From Larimichthys crocea (Eukaryota > Chordata > Actinopteri > Sciaenidae): a stretch of DNA of 64,000 nt. Under the pieces are notes generated by a model. That model did no database searches and was not told where the DNA came from. It saw only the letters and a list, made by a program, of their open reading frames with translations. The translations under genes were made by a program, and so were the position numbers. Below are positions 50,618-62,584 of this stretch, piece by piece (the first letter of the stretch is position 1; the number at the start of each line of letters is the position of its first letter). The stretch spans positions 8,527,158 to 8,591,157 of the forward strand of contig NC_040027.1 of assembly GCF_000972845.2 (NCBI RefSeq). Reading direction: 5' to 3'.

Positions 50618-53479
50618 TCCCAATCCTGCAGCATCCACCCTCTGCGCCTTATTTAATGACGCATGAGTAAGCATAAACAACACTGTATAGTTTTATGGTC
50701 TTAATCCATCAGCAAAGACTCAGGGGACTACAAATCTGTTTTGTTCCCAAGTTTAGATAGCGTGTCTGTATAACTTTCCATTCAGAAGTCGCTCCCATAG
50801 GTTGAAGCTGAGTCACTCAAAGATTTGACTTCATATGAAACATGTAAGTTCTCATCTAAAGTCTGATCACTGTTTTCGCTCCAGAGACAGATTTGAAAAG
50901 GTCTGCTCGTGCTTAGAGGGCTAATCATTACTGCTGGCACAGCAGGCGAGACTAATCTTTGTATGAAAACATTATCATGAGATTCATATCAAGCAATCCC
51001 GAGTGAAATTCTTCATCTTCTTCTGGCACATCTGGAAGAAAGCCAAGTCACGAATCAGGTGAAATTAAGAAAAGGAGATTCTTATGTTATCGGGATCAAA
51101 CTCTTTTTTTATTCTGCCTTTCTTATATTATTACGGTTTCAACAGCAGTGATTGTTAACACAAAAGAACCAGAAACATTTAAACCTTGAGATCATTTTAG
51201 AGTTCTGCCTTGTTATGTGTGCGCACACATACTTTTCTCAGAAGCTACTTCGAGGCCTCATAGTGATGTAAATGTGACCGTAAAAGCAGCGAGTTAAACT
51301 CAAACAAACGTTTGTCACAAACGTCACTAACCTCCGTTAGGGACCTTTTCCATCTATTTCTAGGAACTGTGGTAGTAGTGGTGGATGTGTCCATGCAAAA
51401 AAAAAGCCTCTTACAGTGTTTGTGTTGGCAGCCGGTTCATCAGCCGCATCTGTTTCCGCTCTGTTTTTTCACTCATCGCTGATGCATGTCAGGGCCGTGC
51501 TCTTCACATGCTGCTTTGTTCCTCGCAACGATTAATTTACTCCGATGGAGGAATTGCAGATGTACGAAAAAAATCTGTTTTTCTTAGAGCTGTTTTACTT
51601 TAAGGGCTTCTGTAACGGTTTGTTTAATAGTTAAAGATAATCCCAGAACTACTTAACAGACATTTTGCCAAATGTACACCAAACTTTTTGTAAAAGATTT
51701 TCTTTAAACAAGCTTTAAATTGCTGGGAAGCCAGTGAGGGATCATGTCCACTATAGTAACTCTGGTTGGGCTGCTTTGTTTGACAGGGAGTGTACAGAGG
51801 TGGTTTTCTTTCCTAGGTTTGGCTCATGGCATACCGGGCTGTGTCACCTTAGTTAGCTGCACGGCTGACAATGTTTCATCAGGGAAAGTCTGTAAACCCA
51901 CTTGGTGCTGTAACGTTATTCTCTGTTGCTCTAATCTGGTCCGGTCCTGTTGCCTGATATGACTGCAGATTCAGTTAACAGCAGTTAATTAGCAGTAGGC
52001 TACTTAAGGAAGTGGTTAGAATGAAGCTATCTGTCCATTAGGAAACTTTAAAGTTGCCCGGCTGTAGATACACGCAGCAGGCCTAAGAGTCGCTCTTTAT
52101 CACACAGGAAGCACTCAGCTCCGGCAGCGTCGTAAGCAAGAAAACAGTTCATTGCATGTAAAATAAGCATATGCCGGATGAATCATCAGCTTTTCATCCT
52201 TTATCTGGAAATGACAAACTAAAATACCCTCAAGGATACTGGAGAACTTTGGAAAATTGCTGGAGAATAGATGATACAAAGTGGAAACATATAATAATAA
52301 TTTTGACGCCATGGGAACAATAATGAACGATGTTTCTTGAAGGGTTTCGTGTTCTACTGTTTTCATTGCAGCCTCAAAGATCGTGACACATGATGAATAC
52401 GTTTCTAATGAAGAAAAACAAAGTGACAATTCATAGTCAGGTGTTTCTTCTTTTATGACAGTGAACAGACTGGGAAGAGTCCCCGTCAGCTCTCCACTCA
52501 TGGGTTCCACTTTTCGTATGGAAGAATAACTTAGACACATTTGCTTTGTAAATAGTCGATATTTACACATAAAATAAATACATCTTCAGGAATTGTATGC
52601 ATATATATTTTTTATGTGGTCGACTACAAAACGTACATGCAAGGCTACAACAAGTAATGCACACTCAGCACTGTTAAAGCCCTTATTGATATTTCTGTGA
52701 TACGATGTATGACATTCAAGGTTATGACACCAGACTGGCCAATCTGTGACATAATAAAACCTTGTCAACGCCGTTTAAAACTGCAGTAAATCAGATTCTC
52801 TTACATTTGTGGATGGTTCCAATGCCCTTCTGAATTTTTACCTCCAAAAAAACAAAACAAAGTTGACACAAAGTTGCCAAAATACGTCACTCCTGATGAG
52901 TAATATTTTCAGTTTTTAGTTTGCAAACAATAAGGACTTCTAAAATGCTGAATATCCTGATAACAATATTCTTGTGTTGGTTAAGACATATATGCTTTTT
53001 GTAATATATAAAAAAGCATTAAAGAGTAAATATAATCACACTTTATGACTGCTACATTCAGCTTTATATATTTATGAAACTTTGCACACCGGCACCAAAT
53101 TCACCATCAGCTCCGTCTGTCTGTAAGTTAGATTCAAACCAGTGTTTTGTTACAGTTAGAAGTGTTGACCTGGAAGATAAGTACAAGTGTAAAGAACATA
53201 TATCACCAGACTGATAACCGTGACTATTTTAAATGCAGTATTTGTGATTGCAATGCCTCTATTTCCTTTAAATTTCCTTTATGATTAAACACATGATTAA
53301 ATATGATGTCTCATAACCAGTATTGACATCGTCCAGTGCTGAAACCCTGCAAGTTCTGTCTCCCATGCATTCTTTTTCTGGTGAATTAGCACTAAAACCA
53401 GGTCTGGTTCTCCTTTAGTGACTCAGCATGCATACTACTTTGGTATCATCACATGGGAAACAGACTTTTCTCTGTTAGA
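49971..53479. other. intergenic, no gene recognised
   Basis: AT-rich. The longest open frame, 151 codons on the minus strand at 52115-52570, has no domain or motif I recognise, no splice or promoter context, and AT-biased composition. It is left unannotated as a gene. Confidence 0.45.
50584..50615. repeat. (TG)16 microsatellite
   Basis: Thirty-two bases of TG in intergenic DNA. Confidence 0.95.
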
Positions 53480-53595
53480 ATCACGGCCCTGTTCGCTTCT
53501 TCTTTCTTTAGAATCCCTCCTACTTGATTTTCCCATCTTAGCAACTTGCAGTTCAGTGGTAGCCAAGGAGCTCGACCACTGAGCCAACCAACCAG
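53480..53595 (-). mobile_element. possible tRNA-headed SINE fragment
   Basis: On the minus strand TTGGCTCAGTGGTCGAGC (about 53572-53589) is a very good tRNA A-box region. The B-box expected about 40-50 bases further is degenerate, so this is likely a truncated SINE head or tRNA pseudogene. Confidence 0.4.
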
Positions 53596-55065
53596 CACTG
53601 TTCTCAAGGACGGCTCTCACACGATGCATCGCAAACCAAAAAGGGTCAGGGTGGGAATGGGTTGTTTGGTGACAATCCAAACTTACTGCTATGTGAGAGA
53701 GTGGAAGAGACAAAAAGAGTTGTATGTGCATGTAATAATCATTTGTCAGGCATTGATACTAGAAGAGGGTCCACTCTGTTGCAAGTTCTTTTATTTAATG
53801 ACAAAATGTTCGGTTGTCACTGGAAATTATTTAAATAAACACCAAACTGTTATTCTATTTAGAGTTTTCCCAATGGTCTTCTCCCATAGACAGAAAACGT
53901 TATAGGTCATATCATATCCAGGAACTCAAAATTGCACTAATTCCATTTTAATCTTGGAAAAACCACAACGTCTCTCTGACATCTGTCTGGTTTTAATGTC
54001 TGCAAGGGTCGACACCAGAGTCTGGATTTAACATTTAGGGTTAATCTTTATGGGGTTAAAGAAAAAATGCAGAATGCTTTTCATTCAGTCAGATTTAAAT
54101 TTGGTAAACTTTGACTTAAAACAAGACCCTTTCTACTGAAGGGGTGTTTATGACATGACATAGACTAGAAGTTGAGTTCAATAAAGTGACTTATTATTAT
54201 AATCATAAGATAATCAGGAATATTAAAATAAAAAGAATCGCTTCAACGGTGCCAGTGGATTTCTGGTCAAGGTCACTAAAAAGGCCAGAAGTGACTTTGG
54301 CGTTAAAGCTAATTCATACTGGTGCGTCAGAGTGTTGTGCTACCAAAGACCATCTCCATTCTGTGAGGAAAGAAAAGGCCCAGCTGTACCTGTGATGCTG
54401 CTTTTCAGACTGTGCAAACACTGCAAAATTGTAATGGATCTACTTGGACCAGACAATACAGAGCAGGCTGAAGGAAAAACGAGGAAGACTATGGACTATG
54501 CGATGGTGGCAATCAATTGGGTCAAGCTTACACAACACTGTAAATCTGTATAGACAGGTCTGGCAAAGCTGCAACACCTTGACGCACAACCTTGACGTCA
54601 GATAATTTCAAGGGATCCTTTAATGAACATTAAGATCTACCGCGTGCATCCAAAGGTTGAACAATTCTTCAACCTTGTTCTTGTTCTTCATGGAGACAAA
54701 TCGGTGTATGTTTTGATGTAGATCTTGAGTGTGTGTGTGCGCATTTATTTTGTATGTGTGTGTGTTCCTGTACTTCTACCTTTGTGTGAGAACCAATCAT
54801 GTTTCTTAAGGCCATTTTTGATTGAGTGAGGTATTTCTGGAAACCAATACTTTTCTATGATAGGGAGTGTAGAAGTTCAAGAACATATGTGTGTGTGTGT
54901 GTGTGTGTGTTGGGTGGGGAGGCAGGGTTATTTCAAAAGGCAGTTTCTCTCTTTAGTTACATTTGAAGTACAATTTGAAAATATAATTTTCTCACACTTC
55001 ATTGTTTTGGATAATTTGAATAAATAAAAGTCTTCGGTTCTGAGGCTGTCTTACACAGTTTGTAG
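53596..55065. other. intergenic, downstream of rgs5
   Basis: No gene recognised. A TG-rich stretch at 54730-54762 and another at 54889-54911 flank an unclassified sequence. Confidence 0.45.
54889..54911. repeat. (TG)n microsatellite
   Basis: About 23 bases of TG. Confidence 0.9.
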
Positions 55066-55071
55066 TTTATT
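55066..55071 (-). terminator. candidate poly(A) signal of rgs5
   Basis: AATAAA on the minus strand about 112 bases after the stop codon. It is the nearest candidate; more distal signals are possible because RGS5 3' UTRs are often long. Confidence 0.35.
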
Positions 55072-55182
55072 AGAAACACTTAATTTAAAAAGATTAGTCT
55101 TCTATTAATTTCATATTATGTACTGCTGTTTGAAACCTCCCCGCCACCCCCCCACCCAAGTTCCCCAGACTCCCGCTCTGGC

Positions 55183-58100
55183 TTAGTTGACCAGAAGCTC
55201 CTGGTATTGCTCAGACCGGAGGAAACGACCAAAGGAGTCTTTCTCCATCAGGGCGAAGATCCTCTTCTGAGCCAGGTCAAAGGTCGCAGGGGAGAGATCC
55301 ACCAAGTTTCTCAGGGTCACGTCCTTGGTGAAGTGGTCAATGTTCACCTGTAATGGGAGGACAACAGGATACAATGAGGATGAAGGTTGAATGAACAAAA
55401 AGTATTGATGGCACGAGTACTGATGACGCGGAAAAGATGTGTCTGCTGTCAAAGGCTCGAAGAGGAAAATGATGAATCCACATCAATATAATGGTATTGT
55501 TTATTTTAACCAGCCAGTTGTGATGTTTATTTCAAAATAAAATGTAAACATATTACCTAAATTAAGTCATGGTGATTACTCAAAAATTTGACTTGTTTAC
55601 GGCAACTGGTTTAAATTAGTCGGACTGATTGTAATGGAAAAAAATTCTGGGCTGTAATAAATTTAGGTCTATTTAGACTATAAATAATGACTTCAATGGA
55701 AAAATGGTCAATTGGAAGTTGGACTTGGATCCAAAGTTTTACCGAAAATGAAAAGAAACAAGTATTAGAAGTGAAATATACAAGTATTGATTGATATATG
55801 AGACCAGCTGAAAGAAGCTTTTTAAAAAGTAATTATTGGGCATTTTCCAGGGTTTATTATCAGATGAGACGATGATGAGGAATGGCATGTTGGCTGATAG
55901 CAACAGTCCTTTTTATAGAGTTTGAACTTCATTCATGCACAAACGTGTAATACCAATCCATATTGTACTCTTCTAGTTTGGTTTTGACTGCTTGTGGAGT
56001 TGAAACACATTTTTTTTGATGGTAGACTTTAGCCCTGTCCTTCAGATTTGGAGAATTTTAACACTTTCCAACCAGTGGATGGATTATATAAAGAGGAAGA
56101 CACACACATACAAAAAAAAAACCCAACTCAAACCTTCTTTTCTGTCTAAAAATCTTTAGATAATTCAATAAATTAATCAAGCTAAAAAAAAGTCTCCAAT
56201 CAGCTGACATTGTGGAGATCCAAGATTTTCTTTTAACTGCTTCATCTGCTCAATATGTCTGATGTTAAATCTTAATCAGTGTTGACATATTTGACTGACA
56301 CCAAGTTAATTAATATATAAGCTACATTAACTGGTAGTGAATTAATAAACTGCATCATTGTAAATACAAGATCACATAGATTTATTTCTTTATGTGAAAT
56401 GTAAAAACACCCGTGAGACTTCTCTGCTGCCTGTGGTACAATGAGATATTTATTTGTCATGTATTTCTTTAGTGATCATGATTTATTTATATTTCTATAT
56501 ATTTTACTTGGTGGTCGTGGTACATTTGTGGCTAGTTGTATTCCACTGTTTCCAATCTTTAAGCTAACTGGATTCAATCTCATCTTATTGTCAACGAGGC
56601 AGTGAATGAATTTATGAATAAATATTTCTTTAATTTGTTTCACTAAGTTGAGCCAATGGAAAACTCTAATGTTCAGTAAAAGGAACAATATTACCCCCTG
56701 AAATGAACTTGCTGTGGTGTGGAATTGGCACAGAATTTATATTTTATTTGGAATTTATCATATTTTGTAAGCGACTGCAGCCGCCTGATGGATGAACCTG
56801 TTTCATTTTAGAGAGATCAGAAGTGAAACCCATCACGTAACACCAGCTACATGAGATGAACTTGATATTTCTTTCTATTCCATGTGGAGTTGAGCTCATA
56901 AAAAAAGGGTGAAGTCACAGGAAGTCCCTGACCTCTCTGGGTCCCTCGGACTGGATGAAGTCTTCATAGATCTTCTTGGCCTTGGCAGCCATCTTCATGG
57001 GGTTCTTGGTCTTCTTAAAGTCCTCACAGGACATCCAGAACTCAATATTCTCATCGCTGAACTCTGACTGCAGGAAACTGCGGAAAGCATTCAGACCATC
57101 TGATGGAGAGAGGACGGGGTGAGAGTCAGGATATATAATGAAGTACGGAACAACAAATGATTTAAACTTTTTCATGCATTTATTTTAAAGTAAATATGCT
57201 GCCATTTGGAGATTTTCGAAATTGGCTTGATTGAAAGATGTTACAGCACAGGACAAGGTGAAAGACAAAATGGCAAGATAGTGAATTTACAGTTTGTCAC
57301 AAAGTAGACCATAAATCTCAAAATACTGTGTAATGAGTCTGTTCTTAAGTTGTCGAGATGTCAAATCCGTCCATAAAAAATGTGTTTGTGTGAGGAATGA
57401 ACGGGAAAATGACCCCCATAAAACCACAATAATCATCGGACCATCTGTCCGCCGCCCTAGATTAACAGCTTTCATCCATGCCAACTGCTCTGATAAAATG
57501 CTTCACAGCCAGGATCAGAGTAAACAGGAGTTAAATGTTTGGGCGCCATTGGACTGGCACCAAAATTACATATTCTGTGTAGTAAATTATGAAATTGTTA
57601 AGAAGCTTTATCAGCTGGAGAACACACTCCCACCTTTTAATGTCGTTATTTTCCAAGTGACACCTGTTTTTTCCAGCAGTGACACTCGTATTCTCGCATA
57701 CCAGATGTCTAATACCTCATGAGAATTGTGTTTTGTTTTAATGGAACATTTTAAAAACAGGCAGCTTGGCCCAAAAGGTCATTATTTAAACAGATTTAGT
57801 GGAAAATAAAAGGAAAGCTGCATTTAACATTCTAAAAATGCTGCGTTATGAGATAAAATGATATATATATTGTTAGTTTGTTGCACTTTTTAGTTTCCCA
57901 CAGACTGAGCCATGTGGGAGATGTCAACCTTTCGGAAGAGTCAAAAAAGAAGTGTGTGTGAATGAATGTATAACTTTGATTCGGATAAAGCAGTAGAAAC
58001 ATTCAGATCCTTGATGAGGCTCGATAAAACAACCAGTCATTTCAGCAAAGAGCATTGTAATATAACATAATGTCTGAAAAAGTTCCCATTGTCTGAAGCA

Positions 58101-61100
58101 GCATGTGCTGCAGAAGATAAGCATTCTCTTCTGGCCTCAGGCTTTTATCTGTGATCTCCATGGCTAGTTTGGTTCAAAATAGCACCGAGTCTCAATCAAG
58201 CTGCAGCTTTTTTTTGTTTTTTTGTTTTGTTTTCCCCTGAAAGACATTTCATCCTTTCATTACAAGGACCGGAACAAAAGGAGAAGCTCACACGCACAGG
58301 CACCGACGACAAGCTGTTTGCGTTTCACAGCCTCGTGTTTGTTTGTTTTTCATGCATTCATGATTTCATAATCATGCACTTGCACGTCTGCTAGATTTTC
58401 CTGTGCAATTAACTTTATTAAAATTAAGTTTTAATTAACTTCACTCGTCCTAATAGATTGAACAAGCTGCGTAATCTTTCAAATAACTAAACACTGAAGA
58501 GGTCCTCTAATTAAAAACTGCATCAACGTGAAAATTAGATTAATTTTTCCACAAGTTCATATCTAACAGTAATCATGCATTATTTATTTCTTGATGCATC
58601 GTGCAATTTGTAGCTCTCAGGTGAAGGAGGGGGGGTTGATGCTCCATCTGAGAGGCGATAAGTCACTGAGAATCTCATGGGAATTAACAGGGGAGAGGCC
58701 ATAAAGAATAATGCAAAAGTAAAAATCGCATGAAGCAGTTTACACGAGCCGTGCAATAAATCAATGCTGGTGGAATCATTTAGACTTCTCCCTGGAGATG
58801 TTACCATAACACTCATACCCTCCATGGACTGATACACACACACACATGCATACACACATTCATGCAGGCATGCAAACAAAGGTGGAACATAAATCTTCCT
58901 GCCCTACACTTTGCTGTAGGAGCCACTTAGAAAGGTCTTTTACCACCTACTGAGCTGTGCAGAGAAAATGTTTCTCCGTGCACATTAGCTGGTCAGTAAC
59001 ATCTGTACGTGGATCTGTTCTTTATGCACAGGGGCAGCTTAAGTGACTTATTAGCAGGAGAGTTTACATGTAGCGTTAAATACCATTACCCATTGGAGTT
59101 AATCATCAGTGCTGCTCTCAGGCGTTCTGTGCACTTGGTGAAGTAAACAGTAGAGCCGGAGGTGTTTCTGGTGTTTTTCTCCACATGAGCAATGTTTACA
59201 TGTCTCTCTGTAACACGATCTCCTGCAAACTATGATTATGTGACAGTTTTACATTAGGAAAAGGTGATGCTGGATAACTTCCGTTTGTAAAATTCTTGCT
59301 GCAGATGTTTTAATCCAAACTGAGCAAAACTGTGTCAGAGGTGCTTAAAAAAAACACCCTAAAGATGAGATTACTTTAGGGTTTAGGGAAGCGGGTACAG
59401 TTAATTAAAAAAAACCCTGCAACAATGAGAATCTTATTAAAAACATCAATTCTAACTAACTTAAATGGAAAACTTGACATGTTTTATGCACACAAGCTCT
59501 GTTGTTGCTATGGGAACCAGACCCTGATAGATGTACTGTACTAGACAGCAGACCTCGGTGGAAGTGATGTCTTCTCCCTTTGGTTAAGTTCTAGCTGTTA
59601 CATAATGACCACGGATTTGTAAAAATGTGAAATAATGATGCGATAATGACCCTAAGTGTTTGGGTTTGCATCTTTGGATTTATACAAGGAGGAAATGAAC
59701 GTCTCCTCGGCTATTTGTGCAAAACACCAGTGTGCAGAAATGTGCCATGATTTCTAAAAGAAGAAAAAAATCTCTGGTAACATTACGTTACTTTAAAGGC
59801 ATGTTGTTTTTTATTTCTTTTAACTTAAGGGCAGGTTTGAAAGATTGAGTATTGTTGGATAAAGAACATATGACATTGAAAATGTAAACCTGAAGGTCTG
59901 CTCCTCAGTTCATTAAGTCAGCAAGATAATGAGACACATTTAAAATCCAACTGTTACTCCTAATGACGTCGTGGGGACCAACGTCACAGTCTGCTTAGTC
60001 ACAATACGGGGACGCAGAACCATACGGGGACAAAAGGGTTAAGACTCGTTTTCTTGGACCGGTAAGCCTCCAGGGAATGGATGTAAGTTAATGCAGTGAC
60101 ACACATACTGTAAGTGTTTGTGTGTGAGAGAGAGAAAGAGAGGGTGAGTAAGAGAGGGTTCACGTACAGCCGTTGTTCAGGACTCTGTCCAGACTTTCAC
60201 GCCACTGAGCAGCCTCCTCAGGAGTAGGCCTGCACACAGAGTACCTCAGTTTAGTCAGGAGGCATCAACAAAACTGGTTAAAACGATCAAATCCAAGCTA
60301 CAATACAGAATACTCAAGTTTCAGTGTGTGGGAAAAAGTTTTGATTTCAATCACAAATGAGTCTTGATGATCGATATAACTTTTTCATTACGTGTTCTAC
60401 AAAGACTCTACAAAGAAAAACAGAAAAACTTCAAACAACACGCTATAAATATTCGAATACATTTTTGATGCACGGTTCCAGTCTCACAAAGCCAGACTGC
60501 ATCCTTTGATCTCAGCTTCCCCCTGCAAGATTTAAAGTCTGGAAAACATCCACTGAGAATAGATTGCGTCTGGTATGTGTCGGACGAATCACGGGAGCAT
60601 TTAGTCATTGGGCTGAATCTTTGAATAAGTGGAAAGGAGTAACGTTTCTGAAACTGCATGTCCCTTTCTGTCACATTTAGAAGAAAGTTTCCAAAGCAAT
60701 GTTTCTTAGCCTTAAAATGAGCTGGAAGGACCAATGACAGACTGAAGACCCAGTGAGGTGTCTTAGTAAAAGAACAGATCTGTCATGGAACATTTACTAT
60801 AGGCTGATGTTTCTTAATGAGCACTGGACGAGCACTAAATTAAATCAAATATAAATAACTGAACAAATGTACACGAATAACGGCTTTTCAATAGATGTAA
60901 AGGCTAATGCCAATTATCATCATCATGAATTACAGTCGCGGGGACGTTATAAAGACCGAAAGTCCCAGTGCTGAAACACATTGAAAGAATACTGCAAAGC
61001 AACATCAAGCCTCAGCTGATGCCTCGCCACACTGGGGACAATTCAAGGTTAAAAATATTCTGCTTTGATCAGAATAATTATTTTTTCCAACTCAAGAACT

Positions 61101-62422
61101 TTGTAAGTTTCCATCAAATGTCAGATTCTCATAACACAGTTCACAGGAAACAACACTTCTCTATTACTCCTCCTCACAGGGTTGCTGATGTGTATGAAAT
61201 AACAATAACAAAGAAAAAGAAAAGTAGGTCAACATCTAATAGATCATATATACAAAATTAATCTTTAACTCTTCTTTTTAGGGTAATGCCTATGGAAGTC
61301 ATGCAAACGCTGAGATCTGAGCCCAGTCATGGTCTGAAGATGTTTAACGTGCTTTGATCTCCGCATCTTGTACCTGTTTGGAGCTCTGCTCCGCCACTTA
61401 GTCATGAGTTATCTGCTTAACAAGGTGGCAAACATCATTCCACGGTCATTCATCTCCCTGAGGAGAAGCAGATAAAGGAGGACTCACTTCTGCAGCTTCT
61501 CCGGCTTCTTCTCAGCCTTCTCAGGGTAGGGGATGATGAGGTCAATGGCATTTTCTGGCTTCTGCAGCAAAACTCCCAATTTCGACTTGATCTCCTTCGC
61601 CCTGGAGGACGCAAAGCAGAAGCAGTCTCTGTTTTAACTACTTAGACACAGTAATGTAATCATGATGCGTCATTATCTCTTTAACATGACTCTGGTATAT
61701 TTTATTTATAGAAGACATTAAGATGAAACATACGGTAGTTGGCTGATAACGTAATTCAAAACTACAAAAGTCATTTTTAGGGAAAGGGAAAAGTACCAGT
61801 TATGGCAACAAAACTAAACAAAATGACAATATTTATTTAACTCTGAATGACTAATCTAATTAGAATTAATTACTCTGGACAAAAATGTTGAACTCTTTTG
61901 TATTTGAATAAAGAACAAAAACCTGCACAGCATCACATTTGAAAAGCAATTCTAACGAAACTGTGAAAATGTTTCATTGATTGTGGTTGTGTATTGTTCT
62001 GTGTCAACAAGAATTTTCTTCATCTCTCTGAGCGCACAGCTCGAGTGCACGAGCAACACAATACATTTCTCTGACTCTCTTGAGTAATCAGCATAAACCA
62101 GCAACTTCCAAGTTAAGTATTAAATAGTAGAATAACACAGAATAAAATGTTCTTCAGGTCAAAAGTTCTGAATTCCTTTTTAGAAAGTAAAAAGTTCACA
62201 AAGATTAACTTTAAGCTGTCAAACTCTGTCCGATGGAAACTGCAGAAATGATTTACAGTTTATGTTTTAAACCTTTTTTGACACAGTATAATAAACTCTT
62301 GAAATAAAGTCAAACTTTTTCAGAGGAACACAATGTTTAGACATGACAGGAAAAGAAAAGAGATGATGCAGGTCTCACCTTTCGAGGCAGGTTTGGGGTA
62401 AGGCAGCTAATCCTTTACACAT
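55183..62422 (-). CDS. rgs5: regulator of G-protein signalling 5
   Basis: Five exons on the minus strand: 62379-62422, 61488-61601, 60168-60229, 56933-57099 and 55183-55347. All have GT-AG borders and join in frame to 183 residues (human RGS5 is 181). The N-terminus [20 protein letters not shown] and the short C-terminus ending soon after the RGS domain are typical of RGS5, not RGS4. Cys2 and Cys12 are kept. The RGS domain spans about residues 60-180. It has [10 protein letters not shown] and EVNID with the two G-alpha-contacting Asn residues, then [19 protein letters not shown]. The protein is a GTPase accelerator for Gi/o and Gq; RGS5 is a marker of pericytes and vascular smooth muscle (family knowledge). 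Exon sizes 44, 62 and 167 match the R4 pattern. Whether it is the a or b fish paralogue cannot be told here. Confidence 0.95.
55348..56932 (-). other. rgs5 intron 4
   Basis: 1,585-base AT-rich intron with no other feature recognised. Confidence 0.7.
57100..60167 (-). other. rgs5 intron 3, with AT-rich candidate regulatory stretch
   Basis: 3,068-base intron. At about 58400-58560 there is a cluster of ATTA/TAAT cores (gtgcaattaactttatt, gttttaattaacttc, tctaattaaaaactg), resembling a homeodomain-bound enhancer. A short CA run lies near 58834-58857. Confidence 0.35.
60230..61487 (-). other. rgs5 intron 2
   Basis: 1,258-base intron. Short open frames on both strands have no recognisable content. 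Confidence 0.7.
61602..62378 (-). other. rgs5 intron 1
   Basis: 777-base AT-rich intron splitting the Arg15 codon, at the same place as intron 1 of rgs4. Confidence 0.75.
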
Positions 62423-62535
62423 TGTCCAGCACTTTCAGTCGCAGTATATTTAAGAATGAATTCAGTTTTCCTGTTGCTGTTGCTCACTGTGAGTCTCGTT
62501 TTGCTTTCTGACTCTGGCTTTCAGCACATGGGGAG

Positions 62536-62584
62536 TTTTATACAGACGTCCTTTGGGCTTCGGGCCAACAGCTAAGCCAATCAC
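62536..62584 (-). promoter_or_regulatory. rgs5 core promoter: TATA box, GACGTC element and inverted CCAAT box
   Basis: On the minus strand TATAAAA lies at 62536-62542, a GACGTC palindrome (CRE core-like) at 62545-62550 and GTGATTGG (inverted CCAAT) at 62577-62584. The ATG is at 62422, about 114 bases downstream of the TATA box. The CCAAT-to-TATA spacing is 40 bases, against 36 in rgs4. Confidence 0.65.

Noticed and set aside
52115..52570. 151-codon open frame on the minus strand
   Set aside because: No motif, no homologue recognised, no splice or promoter context; AT-rich sequence gives such frames by chance. A homology search or RNA-seq would be needed to revive it.
53570..53595. Functional tRNA gene
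   Set aside because: Only an A-box is good; no proper B-box, no anticodon stem or 3' acceptor pairing could be drawn.
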